Of a stretch of 64,000 bases of DNA, positions 24,945-33,055 are shown in pieces. Below the pieces are notes generated by a model. It was not told the DNA's origin, did not search any database, and worked only from the letters and a program-made list of their open reading frames with translations. The stretch is from Paracoccus fistulariae (GTDB taxonomy: Bacteria; Pseudomonadota; Alphaproteobacteria; Rhodobacterales; Rhodobacteraceae). The stretch is taken from assembly GCF_028553785.1 (NCBI RefSeq), contig NZ_CP067136.1, positions 2,788,501-2,852,500 on the forward strand, read 5' to 3'. A program made the position numbers and the translations under genes. The number at the start of each line of letters is the position of its first letter. Position 1 is the first letter of the stretch.

Positions 24945-26429
24945 ATGGACCAAAGCAAGATCGACGCCCTTCGGGCCAAACCTGTCCCGGCCTTTTCCCA
25001 CCTGATCGACGGGCGCCATTGCGCCGCGTCCGACGGCGCCACGATGGAGATCATTTCGCCCATCGACGGGCAGGTTCTGACGACGGTCGCCCGTGGCACG
25101 GCGAAGGATATGGAGACGGCCATCGCATCCGCGCGCGCCGCCTTTGAAGATCGCCGCTGGGCGGGCCAGCCCCCCGCCGCGCGCAAGAAGGTGATGATGG
25201 CATGGGCCGATCTGATCGAGGCCAACGCACTGGAGCTTGCCGTGCTGGGGGTCAGGGACAATGGCACCGAAATCGGCATGGCATTGCGGGCAGAGCCGGG
25301 ATCGGCCGCCGCCACGATCCGCTATTACGCCGAGGCGCTGGACAAGGTCTATGGTGAGATCGCCCCGACCCAGGGCGATATTCTGGGGCTGGTCCACAAG
25401 GAACCGGTCGGTGTCGTCGGCGCGATCATCCCGTGGAACTTTCCGCTGATGATCGGCGCGTGGAAGCTGGGCCCCGCGCTGGCGATGGGCAATTCCGTGG
25501 TGCTGAAGCCCGCGGAAACCGCCTCGCTGTCGCTGATGCGGATGGCCGAACTGGCGCTGGAGGCGGGATTGCCGCCGGGCGTGCTGAATGCCGTGACCGG
25601 CGAAGGCGCCGTGGTGGGCGAGGCGATGGGCCTGTCGATGGATGTCGATGTGCTGGTCTTTACCGGGTCCGGCGCGACCGGGCGGCGGCTGCTGGAATAT
25701 TCGGCACGTTCGAACATGAAGCGGGTCTATCTGGAACTGGGCGGCAAATCCCCCAATATCGTCTTTGCCGATGCGCCCGACCTGTCCGAGGCCGCCAAGG
25801 TGTCGGCGGCAGGCATTTTCCGCAATGCCGGTCAGGTCTGCGTGGCCGCGTCGCGGCTGTTGGTCGAAGCCTCGATCCATGACGATTTCGTGGCCGAGGT
25901 CGTCAAGGCGGCAGAGGCCATGCGCGTGGGCGATCCGCTGCTGGTCGATACGCATATCGGCGCGGTGAATTCGGAAACCCAGCTTCGGCAGAATCTTGGC
26001 TTTGTCGATACCGCCCGCGCCGAGGGCGGCGATGTCGTCACCGGCGGCGATCGCATCCTGACCGAGACCGGCGGCTATTACATGGCGCCGACCGTGGTAA
26101 CCGGGGTTCGCCCCGATGCGACGCTGGCGCAGAAAGAGGTCTTTGGCCCGGTGCTTGGCGTGACGCCCTTCACCTCGGATGACGAGGCGGTGCGCATTGC
26201 CAATTCGACGGTCTATGGCCTTGCCGGGGGGATCTGGACCTCGAACCTCAGCCGGACACACCGGATGCTGCGCGACGTGCGCGCGGGGGTGCTGCATGTG
26301 AACACCTATGGCGGGCCGGATAACACCGTGCCGCTGGGCGGGATGGGCCAGTCCGGCAACGGGCAGGACAAGTCCCTGCACGCCATCGAGAAATACATCA
26401 ACCTCAAGACCGCGTGGATCAAGCTCTAG
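24945..26429 (+). CDS. NAD(P)-dependent aldehyde dehydrogenase, amino-aldehyde type
   Basis: 494 residues. Oxyanion Asn in IIPWNFPLM, catalytic Glu in LELGGKSPN and catalytic Cys in NAGQVCVAASR are present. It resembles the PuuC/aminoaldehyde branch. The ATG at 24945 has GAGG nine bases upstream; an alternative GTG at 24936 overlaps the tctA stop. In this operon it would oxidise the aldehyde made by the omega-aminotransferase or the phospho-lyase to the acid. Confidence 0.9.
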   Translation: MDQSKIDALRAKPVPAFSHLIDGRHCAASDGATMEIISPIDGQVLTTVARGTAKDMETAIASARAAFEDRRWAGQPPAARKKVMMAWADLIEANALELAVLGVRDNGTEIGMALRAEPGSAAATIRYYAEALDKVYGEIAPTQGDILGLVHKEPVGVVGAIIPWNFPLMIGAWKLGPALAMGNSVVLKPAETASLSLMRMAELALEAGLPPGVLNAVTGEGAVVGEAMGLSMDVDVLVFTGSGATGRRLLEYSARSNMKRVYLELGGKSPNIVFADAPDLSEAAKVSAAGIFRNAGQVCVAASRLLVEASIHDDFVAEVVKAAEAMRVGDPLLVDTHIGAVNSETQLRQNLGFVDTARAEGGDVVTGGDRILTETGGYYMAPTVVTGVRPDATLAQKEVFGPVLGVTPFTSDDEAVRIANSTVYGLAGGIWTSNLSRTHRMLRDVRAGVLHVNTYGGPDNTVPLGGMGQSGNGQDKSLHAIEKYINLKTAWIKL

Positions 26430-26438
26430 GAGGTGGCG

Positions 26439-27722
26439 ATGGCCGACAAGACCATTCTGGTAATCGGCACCTATGACACCAAGGATGACGAGCTTGCTTT
26501 TCTTGCGGATGTGATCCGCGATCAGGGCGGCAAGGTCGTCACCATGGATGTCTCGGTGCTGGGCGATCCCTCCCGGCCCACCGATTATTCCAAGCATGAC
26601 GTCGCGCAAGAGGGCGGCAGTTCCATCCGCGCGGCCATCGACAGCGGCGACGAAAATCAGGCGATGCAGATCATGGCGCGGGGGGCAAGCCTGCTTGTCG
26701 CGCGGCTATATGCACAGGGTGCCTTTGACGGGCTGATCGTTCTGGGCGGAACCATGGGCACCGATCTGGCGCTGGATGTGACGTCGGTGCTTCCGCTGGG
26801 GGTGCCGAAATATATCGTCTCGACCGTTGCGTTCTCGCCGCTGATCGACCGCACGAGGCTGGCTGCCGATACGCAAATGATCCTGTGGGCGGGTGGGCTT
26901 TACGGGTTGAATTCGGTCTGCAAGGCGTCGTTGAGCCAGGCTGCCGGCGCCGTTCTGGGCGCCGCCCGCGCCGTGCGTCTGCCCGATCCGGACAGGCCCC
27001 TGATCGGGATGATGTCGCTGGGCACATCCGCCCTGAAATATGTGATCCCGCTGAAACCGGCGCTGGAAGCGCGCGGCTTCGAGGTCGCCGTCTTTCACGC
27101 CACGGGGATGGGCGGGCAGGCCTTTGAGAACCTTGCCGCGCAGGGCGCATTCGCCTGCGTCTTCGATTTCTGCACGCAAGAGCTGGGCAATCACATCAAC
27201 GGATCAAGCGTATCGGCCGGGCCCGCGCGGCTGACGGCGGCAGGGCTGAACGGCACGCCGCAGCTTGTCGCGCCTGCCTGTTACGAGCTGGTCGATATGG
27301 TCGGATGGGACAGCCTGCCCGAAAAATGGGTCGATCACCCGCAGCGCCCCCATAACCGCCTGCTGGTCAGCGTCGTCCTGAACGAAGAAGAGCGGCGCGA
27401 TGTTGCCCACGCCCATGCCAGGCAGCTTTCGACGGCGAAGGGGCCAACGGCCCTGCTGTTGCCGAGGCATGGTCTGGGCGAATGGGATCGCGAGGGGGCC
27501 GATCTGCACGATCCGGCCGGTCTGGCGCAGTTCTTCAACGACCTCGCCGCGGCGCTGCCGGATAATGTCGAGGCGCATTGGATCGACGGCCATATCAACG
27601 ATGCGGTCTTTGCCGACAAGGCGCTGGAGATTTTCGATGCCTGGTGCGCCGCTGGAACGGTGACGCCTCAGTCGCGCAGGCCGGGATCAAGCAGTGCCAG
27701 CAGGTCAAGCAGCGTCTCGTAA
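26439..27722 (+). CDS. UPF0261 / Tm-1-like ATP-binding domain protein
   Basis: 427 residues starting MADKTILVIGTYDTKDDELA with the AGGAGGTGGCG ribosome site. It contains GLIVLGGTMGTDLALDVTSV and GMMSLGTSALKYVIPL, typical of the UPF0261 family related to the tomato Tm-1 N-terminal domain. The biochemical function is not settled; bacterial members occur in catabolic operons. The last 55 bases overlap the convergent hpaR gene, and the Ser-rich tail (RRPGSSSASRSSSVS) is an unusual ending for the family. Confidence 0.85.
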   Translation: MADKTILVIGTYDTKDDELAFLADVIRDQGGKVVTMDVSVLGDPSRPTDYSKHDVAQEGGSSIRAAIDSGDENQAMQIMARGASLLVARLYAQGAFDGLIVLGGTMGTDLALDVTSVLPLGVPKYIVSTVAFSPLIDRTRLAADTQMILWAGGLYGLNSVCKASLSQAAGAVLGAARAVRLPDPDRPLIGMMSLGTSALKYVIPLKPALEARGFEVAVFHATGMGGQAFENLAAQGAFACVFDFCTQELGNHINGSSVSAGPARLTAAGLNGTPQLVAPACYELVDMVGWDSLPEKWVDHPQRPHNRLLVSVVLNEEERRDVAHAHARQLSTAKGPTALLLPRHGLGEWDREGADLHDPAGLAQFFNDLAAALPDNVEAHWIDGHINDAVFADKALEIFDAWCAAGTVTPQSRRPGSSSASRSSSVS

Positions 27723-28105
27723 TTTTCGGCGCCCAATGTGGTCTTGAAGCCCTGAACGATCTGCGCCGCGCGATCCGAGTGATCGTCGATGATCTTCTGC
27801 CCCTCGGGCGTGATCTCGATCAACTGGCGTCGCCGGTCCACATCGTCGCGGGTCTGGGTGATCAGCCCTTTCTCGCGCAGGGTCACGGCCATGCGCGTCA
27901 GGCTGGGAAACAGCAGGCTGGCGCGATCGGCCAGCGTCTTGGTGTCCAACTGCCCATGTTCGGACAGTACGCGCAGCACGCGCCACTGCTGTTCGGTGAT
28001 CCCCGTCTCCGCCAGCATGTCGCGGATCGGCGCCATCACCCCTTCACGCGCGCGGATCAGCGCGATGGGCAGGGATCGGGTCGTCGAAGGCAGTTTGGGC
28101 GTCAT
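27668..28105 (-). CDS. hpaR: MarR-family regulator of homoprotocatechuate degradation
   Basis: 145 residues, matching HpaR in length. The winged helix is visible in QWRVLRVLSEHGQLDTKTLA, LFPSLTRMAVTLREKGLITQ and the wing TRDDVDRRRQLIEIT. It is divergent from hpaF, 111 bases away, and would repress hpaFEDGHI until the aromatic inducer binds. The ATG at 28105 (GAGG upstream) gives the family N-terminus; the longer open frame to 28630 only shadows hpaF. Confidence 0.9.
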   Translation of the reverse strand: MTPKLPSTTRSLPIALIRAREGVMAPIRDMLAETGITEQQWRVLRVLSEHGQLDTKTLADRASLLFPSLTRMAVTLREKGLITQTRDDVDRRRQLIEITPEGQKIIDDHSDRAAQIVQGFKTTLGAENYETLLDLLALLDPGLRD

Positions 28106-28156
28106 GCGGACCTCGGAGAATATTTCTGAAAATTCACATGCACCGAGAACCAGCTC

Positions 28157-28186
28157 TTGACAACCATGCCGGTAATCAATTAACTT
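28157..28186 (+). promoter_or_regulatory. Possible hpaF promoter
   Basis: A perfect TTGACA at 28157-28162 is followed after 17-18 bases by a weak -10 (TTAACT/TAACTT at 28180-28186), upstream of the palindrome and hpaF. The -10 match is poor, so the exact start is uncertain. Confidence 0.4.
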
Positions 28187-28194
28187 AGCAATAA

Positions 28195-28206
28195 TTAACA
28201 TGTTAA
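28195..28206. promoter_or_regulatory. Putative HpaR operator
   Basis: Perfect 12-bp palindrome TTAACATGTTAA immediately before the hpaF ribosome site. A related half-site TTAACTTA lies 15 bases upstream. Location between the divergent hpaR and hpaF genes makes HpaR the natural ligand. Confidence 0.6.
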
Positions 28207-28216
28207 GGAAAATGGG

Positions 28217-28606
28217 ATGCCGCATTTCCACATCGACTATTCGGCCAACCTCGAAGAGGTCGTGGATATGGCGGCCCTGTGCGAAGCCATCCGCGCCGAG
28301 GCGTCGCGGATCGAGGCCTTTCCCATGCCCGGCATCCGTGTCCGCGCGACATGCGTGGATCACTGGGCGATGGCGGATGGCGATCCGAAGCATGGCTTCA
28401 TCGACCTGTCCATTCGCCTGCGCGAAGGCCGGCCGGACGATGTAAAGAAAGATGCCGTGACGCGCATCTTTGCGACTCTCAAGGATTTCCTCGCACCTGC
28501 GATGGAAACCCGTTCCATCGCACTCTCGGCAGAGATGCGGGATATCAACGCCGACCTTTCCCCGAAATTCGGGACGGTCCGTCGCCACCTGGAGGGCAAG
28601 GCATGA
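28217..28606 (+). CDS. hpaF: 5-carboxymethyl-2-hydroxymuconate delta-isomerase
   Basis: 129 residues of the CHMI/tautomerase superfamily, beginning MPHFHIDYSANLEEVVDM so that Pro2 is the catalytic N-terminal base after Met removal. It isomerises 5-carboxymethyl-2-hydroxymuconate in the homoprotocatechuate meta-cleavage route. First gene of the plus-strand hpa operon; its stop overlaps the hpaE start (ATGA). Confidence 0.93.
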   Translation: MPHFHIDYSANLEEVVDMAALCEAIRAEASRIEAFPMPGIRVRATCVDHWAMADGDPKHGFIDLSIRLREGRPDDVKKDAVTRIFATLKDFLAPAMETRSIALSAEMRDINADLSPKFGTVRRHLEGKA

Positions 28607-30114
28607 CTGTACTCGACGACAATATCGCAAAACTGAACGGCTATCTGCAGCGGTTCCGCGACACCGGCATCCTGAACCGGATCGCGGGCGCGGATGTTCC
28701 GGGCGCGGCGGGTGTTTTCGAAAACATCACCCCCGTGGACAGAAGCGTCATCTGTGAGGTGGCTCATGGCGATGCCACGGATATCGACGCGGCGGCGCGC
28801 GCGGCCCATGCCGCCTTCACCGACTGGCGCGACATGCCCGCGCTGGAGCGCAAGAAGATCCTGATTCGCGTGGCCGAGGGGATCGAGGCGCGGGCCGAGG
28901 AAATCGCCCTCTGCGAATGCTGGGACACCGGCCAGACGCTGAAATTCATGTCCAAGGCCGCCCTGCGCGGGGCCGAAAACTTTCGCTATTTCGCCGATCA
29001 GGTGGTGCGGGCGCGCGACGGCCAGCATCTGAAATCGCCGACGCTGATGAATGTGACCACCCGCGTTCCCATCGGGCCGGTGGGCGTGATCACGCCCTGG
29101 AACACGCCGTTCATGCTGTCGACCTGGAAGATCGCGCCTGCCTTGGCCGCCGGCTGCACGGTCGTGCACAAACCGGCAGAGGCCTCGCCCCTGACGGCGC
29201 GGCTGCTGGTCGAGATCGCGGAAGAGGCGGGGCTGCCGCCGGGCGTCCTGAACACGGTCAACGGATTCGGCGAAGGCGCGGGCAAGGCGCTGTGCGAACA
29301 TCCGCTGATCAAGGCGATCGCCTTTGTCGGTGAAAGCCGCACCGGCTCTTTGATCGTGAAACAGGGGGCCGATACGCTGAAGCGCAATCACCTTGAACTG
29401 GGCGGCAAGAACCCGGTGATCGTGTTTGAAGATGCCGATCTGGACCGCGCGCTGGATGCGGTGATCTTCATGATCTATTCGATCAATGGCGAACGCTGCA
29501 CCTCTTCGTCGCGCCTGCTGGTTCAGGACAGCATCCGCGAAGAATTCGAAGACAAGCTGATCGCCCGCGTGAACAGCATCAAGGTCGGTCATCCGCTGGA
29601 CCCCTCGACCGAGATCGGTCCGCTGGTCACGGAAGAGCATTTCAAGAAGGTCACCAGCTATTTCGACATCGCTACCGAGGATGGCGCGACCGTCGCGGCA
29701 GGTGGTAAGACCGTTGGCGACGAAGGCTATTTCGTGCGCCCGACGCTTTTCACCAATGCCAGCAACCAGATGCGTATCGCGCAGGAAGAGATTTTTGGCC
29801 CGGTGCTGACCTCGATCCCCTTCAAGACCGAGGAAGAGGCATTGCAGATCGCAAATGACATTCCCTACGGCCTGACCGGCTATCTGTGGACCAATGACCT
29901 GACCCGCGCCCTGCGCTTTACCGACAGGCTGGAGGCCGGCATGATCTGGGTGAATTCCGAAAATGTCCGCCATCTGCCGACGCCGTTCGGCGGGGTCAAG
30001 GCCAGCGGCATTGGCCGCGATGGCGGCGACTGGTCCTTTGAATTCTATATGGAGCAAAAGCATGTCGGCTTTGCCACCGGCCAGCACAAGATCACCCGGC
30101 TTGGGGCGGGATGA
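28603..30114 (+). CDS. hpaE: 5-carboxymethyl-2-hydroxymuconate semialdehyde dehydrogenase
   Basis: 503 residues of the ALDH superfamily. Asn in VITPWNTPFML, Glu in LELGGKNPVIVFED and Cys in NGERCTSSSRLLVQD are in place. It oxidises the ring-cleavage product of HpaD with NAD. Position between hpaF and hpaD and overlap with hpaF support the specific assignment over a generic ALDH. Confidence 0.93.
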   Translation: MTVLDDNIAKLNGYLQRFRDTGILNRIAGADVPGAAGVFENITPVDRSVICEVAHGDATDIDAAARAAHAAFTDWRDMPALERKKILIRVAEGIEARAEEIALCECWDTGQTLKFMSKAALRGAENFRYFADQVVRARDGQHLKSPTLMNVTTRVPIGPVGVITPWNTPFMLSTWKIAPALAAGCTVVHKPAEASPLTARLLVEIAEEAGLPPGVLNTVNGFGEGAGKALCEHPLIKAIAFVGESRTGSLIVKQGADTLKRNHLELGGKNPVIVFEDADLDRALDAVIFMIYSINGERCTSSSRLLVQDSIREEFEDKLIARVNSIKVGHPLDPSTEIGPLVTEEHFKKVTSYFDIATEDGATVAAGGKTVGDEGYFVRPTLFTNASNQMRIAQEEIFGPVLTSIPFKTEEEALQIANDIPYGLTGYLWTNDLTRALRFTDRLEAGMIWVNSENVRHLPTPFGGVKASGIGRDGGDWSFEFYMEQKHVGFATGQHKITRLGAG

Positions 30115-30214
30115 GCGGAAAGGCCATCCCATCCGCCGCGCCCTGCCGCGCCCTGACTGCCTGCATCTACATTCCCTGTGACATTATCTGAATCCCGGAT
30201 CTGAGGAGAATCCA

Positions 30215-31198
30215 ATGCCCGTTCCCGCACCGAACCTTTATCCCGATTTCAATACCATCCGCCTGAGCCATGTCTGTCTGAACGTCAAAGACCTGGCCGC
30301 GTCGCGCAAGTTCTATACCGACATCCTTGGCCTTCAGGTCACGGATGAGGATGACAGCCGCATCTATCTGCGCGCGATGGAAGAGCGCGGGCACCACTGT
30401 GTGATCCTGCAGAAATCCGACCAGCCCGGCACTGTCGAGGTGATGGGTTTCAAGACCTTCGACGAAGACGATCTGGACCGCGCCGAGGCCTATTTCAAGG
30501 CAAAGGGCCGCCCGACCGAGTGGGTCGAACGCCCCTATCAGGGCCGCACGCTGCTGACCTCGGACAATATCGGCATTCCGCTGGAATTTTATCACAAGAT
30601 GGACCGGCTGGCGCCGATCCATCAGAAATATGCCCTGTATCGCGGGGTCAAGCCGCTGCGGATCGACCATTTCAACTGCTTCACGCATGATGTCGATGCA
30701 TCTGTCGCCTTCTATTCGGATTTCGGCTTCCGCGTGACCGAATATACCGAGGATGAGGACAGCAAGAAGCTGTGGGCCGCCTGGCTGCATCGCAAGGGCG
30801 GCGTGCATGACATGGCCTTTACCAACGGCACCGGCCCGCGCATGCATCACGTTGCCTTCTGGGTGCCGACGCCTCTGAATATCATCGACCTGCTGGATCT
30901 GATGTCCACCACCGGCTATGTCAGCAATATCGAGCGCGGTCCGGGCCGTCACGGGATCTCGAACGCGTTCTTCCTTTACGTGCTTGACCCCGATGGCCAC
31001 CGGATCGAGATCTATTGCTCGGATTACCAGACGGTCGACCCGGATCTTGAGCCGATCAAATGGGACCTGAAGGATCCGCAGCGCCAGACGCTGTGGGGCG
31101 CACCGGCCCCCGAAAGCTGGTTCAAGCATGGCACGACATTTGCCGGCGTCGAGACAAAGGACTCTGCGCTGGCGGCCAGTCCCATCATCGCGCCCTGA
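30215..31198 (+). CDS. hpaD: 3,4-dihydroxyphenylacetate 2,3-dioxygenase (type I extradiol)
   Basis: 327 residues of tandem glyoxalase/VOC modules. Metal ligands fit His in RIDHFNCF, His in RMHHVAFWVP and Glu in HRIEIYCSDY; the N-terminal module has LSHVCLNVKDL. This VOC-type homoprotocatechuate dioxygenase is like the Arthrobacter/Brevibacterium enzymes rather than the LigB-type HpaD of E. coli. It cleaves the catechol ring with O2. A 100-base gap separates it from hpaE. Confidence 0.92.
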   Translation: MPVPAPNLYPDFNTIRLSHVCLNVKDLAASRKFYTDILGLQVTDEDDSRIYLRAMEERGHHCVILQKSDQPGTVEVMGFKTFDEDDLDRAEAYFKAKGRPTEWVERPYQGRTLLTSDNIGIPLEFYHKMDRLAPIHQKYALYRGVKPLRIDHFNCFTHDVDASVAFYSDFGFRVTEYTEDEDSKKLWAAWLHRKGGVHDMAFTNGTGPRMHHVAFWVPTPLNIIDLLDLMSTTGYVSNIERGPGRHGISNAFFLYVLDPDGHRIEIYCSDYQTVDPDLEPIKWDLKDPQRQTLWGAPAPESWFKHGTTFAGVETKDSALAASPIIAP

Positions 31199-31393
31199 TC
31201 GGGTTGAACCTGACAGATCCGGCGGTTTCATGGCAGGCCCTGCCTGCCCGAGGCCGCCGGATCGGGGCCGCCTAATCGGGACCGGTGCGAAAGGGGTCGT
31301 GGCCCGCTGCAAGACGGCGACCGGCCACGCCCCGGAAACCCGGGCCATATGAAACGACAAAGGCGGCATCTTTGCCGCGACAGGGGTTAGAAA
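31199..31393 (+). other. Intergenic gap inside the hpa operon
   Basis: 195 bases between hpaD and hpaG, with GGTGCGAAAGGGGTCG-type GC-rich sequence and no credible ORF or clear terminator. It might contain a processing site or internal promoter, but I see no defined motif. Confidence 0.4.
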
Positions 31394-32248
31394 ATGCGCT
31401 TTGCGACCTATTCCGCCGATGGTGAAACCTTCTACGGCGCCGTGACCGATGCGGGCATGATCGCCCTGAACGATACCTTTCCGCAATGGCCAAGCCTGCT
31501 GGATGCGGTTCGGGCCGATGGTCTGGGGCAGCTGGAACAGGCCGCACAGGGCAGGCCGGTCAGCCATACCGATTTCCAATACGACATGGTCCTGCCCAAT
31601 GCGCGCCGCATCCTGTGCGTCGGGGTGAATTTTCCCGACCGGAATGCCGAATACAAGGATGGCAGCGCGCAGCCGAAATACATGTCGCTGTTTCCACGCT
31701 TTGCCAGCGGTTTTACCGGCCATGACCGCCCGCTGATCCGCCCGCCGGAAAGTCCACAACTGGATTACGAGGGCGAGGTCGCCATCGTGATCGGCAAGGG
31801 CGGGCGGCGCATTGCGCAGGCCGATGCCTATGACCACATCGCCGCGCTGACCCTGTGCAACGAAGGTACCATCCGCGATTGGGTGCGCCATGCGAAATTC
31901 AACGTCACGCAGGGCAAGAACTGGGACAATTCCGGCTCTATCGGGCCGTGGCTCGTGCCATTTACCGATGCGGCGCAACTGGACGATGCCCGCATCGTCA
32001 CCCGCGTGAATGGCGAAGTCCGGCAGGATGATGTCCTCAGCCGCATGATGCACCCGATCCGGCGAGAGATCGAATATATCTCGACCTTCATGACCTTGCA
32101 GCCCGGTGATATCATCGTGACGGGCACGCCGACAGGATCGGGCGCGCGGCTTGATCCGCCGCAATTCCTGAAGCCCGGCGATGTGGTCGAGGTCGAGGTG
32201 AACGGCATCGGCATCTTGCGCAACACGGTCGAGGACGAAGCGATATGA
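31394..32248 (+). CDS. hpaG: Fumarylacetoacetate-hydrolase-family isomerase/decarboxylase HpaG
   Basis: 284 residues, one FAH domain. Metal-binding acidic residues lie in QLDYEGEVAIVIGKGG, and the ending has PGDIIVTGTPTGSGA. In the pathway HpaG decarboxylates and isomerises 5-oxo-pent-3-ene-1,2,5-tricarboxylate. E. coli HpaG has two fused domains; here there is only one, as in many alphaproteobacteria. The stop overlaps the hpaH start by four bases. Confidence 0.88.
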   Translation: MRFATYSADGETFYGAVTDAGMIALNDTFPQWPSLLDAVRADGLGQLEQAAQGRPVSHTDFQYDMVLPNARRILCVGVNFPDRNAEYKDGSAQPKYMSLFPRFASGFTGHDRPLIRPPESPQLDYEGEVAIVIGKGGRRIAQADAYDHIAALTLCNEGTIRDWVRHAKFNVTQGKNWDNSGSIGPWLVPFTDAAQLDDARIVTRVNGEVRQDDVLSRMMHPIRREIEYISTFMTLQPGDIIVTGTPTGSGARLDPPQFLKPGDVVEVEVNGIGILRNTVEDEAI

Positions 32249-33045
32249 CACCTCAGGATCACGCCCAGGCCGCCGCCGATCTGCTGAAGGCCGAAGAAAC
32301 CGGCACACAGATCGGCCTGCTCAGCGCGCGTTACCCCAAGATGACGATGGACGATGCCTATGCGGTTCAGAACGCCATCTCCCGGGCCAAGCTGGATCAG
32401 GGGCGCAAGGTGATCGGCTGGAAAATCGGCCTGACCTCGAAGGCGATGCAATATGCGCTGAATATCGATATCCCCGATAGCGGCATCCTGTTCGATGACA
32501 TGCTGTTTCACGATGGCGCGCAGGTGCCCAAGGGCCGCTTCATCCAGCCCCGCATCGAGGCAGAGATCGCCTTTGTGATGAAATCGGCGGTTGGCGGTCT
32601 TGACGTCACGCGCGACGATATCATCGCGGCAACGGATTATGTCGCACCATCGCTTGAGATCCTGGACACAAGGATCGTCCGGGTCGATGAGGCGACCGGC
32701 AAGGCGCGCACCGTACTGGACACGATCAGCGACAATGCCGCCAATGCGGGTGTTGTGCTGGGCCCGCAGCGGCACCCGGTCGATGCTTTCGATCTGCGTT
32801 GGGTCGGCGCGATCACATCGCGGAATGGCGAGGTCGAGGAAACCGGCCTTGGGGCCGGCGTGCTGAACGATCCGGTGGAAAGCGTCGTCTGGCTTGCCCG
32901 TCGCATGGCGCAATATGGTCAGACGATCGAGCCCGGACAGATCATCCTGTCGGGTAGCTTCATCCGCCCCGTCGAAGCCCCGCCCGGCGCGCAGATCGCC
33001 GCCGATTTCGGCGCCTTCGGCCATGTCGCCATCTCTTTCGCGTAA
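32245..33045 (+). CDS. hpaH: 2-oxo-hept-4-ene-1,7-dioate hydratase
   Basis: 266 residues of the FAH-related hydratase family: KVIGWKIGLTSKAMQYALN, RIEAEIAFVMKS, and the C-terminal LSGSFIRPVEAPPGA. It adds water to the hpaG product before aldol cleavage. Coupled to hpaG and followed 10 bases later by hpaI. Confidence 0.92.
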   Translation: MTPQDHAQAAADLLKAEETGTQIGLLSARYPKMTMDDAYAVQNAISRAKLDQGRKVIGWKIGLTSKAMQYALNIDIPDSGILFDDMLFHDGAQVPKGRFIQPRIEAEIAFVMKSAVGGLDVTRDDIIAATDYVAPSLEILDTRIVRVDEATGKARTVLDTISDNAANAGVVLGPQRHPVDAFDLRWVGAITSRNGEVEETGLGAGVLNDPVESVVWLARRMAQYGQTIEPGQIILSGSFIRPVEAPPGAQIAADFGAFGHVAISFA

Positions 33046-33055
33046 GGATTGACCC

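Noticed and set aside
24918..26609. 563-codon minus-strand ORF
   Set aside because: Antisense to the aldehyde dehydrogenase with intact catalytic motifs; repetitive His/Arg/Gly composition and no family resemblance.
28360..30132. 590-codon minus-strand ORF
   Set aside because: Antisense to hpaE, which has its Asn, Glu and Cys residues; not a separate gene.
30167..32308. 713-codon minus-strand ORF, longest in the window
   Set aside because: Fully antisense to hpaD and hpaG, both with complete active-site motifs; no start signal or domain.
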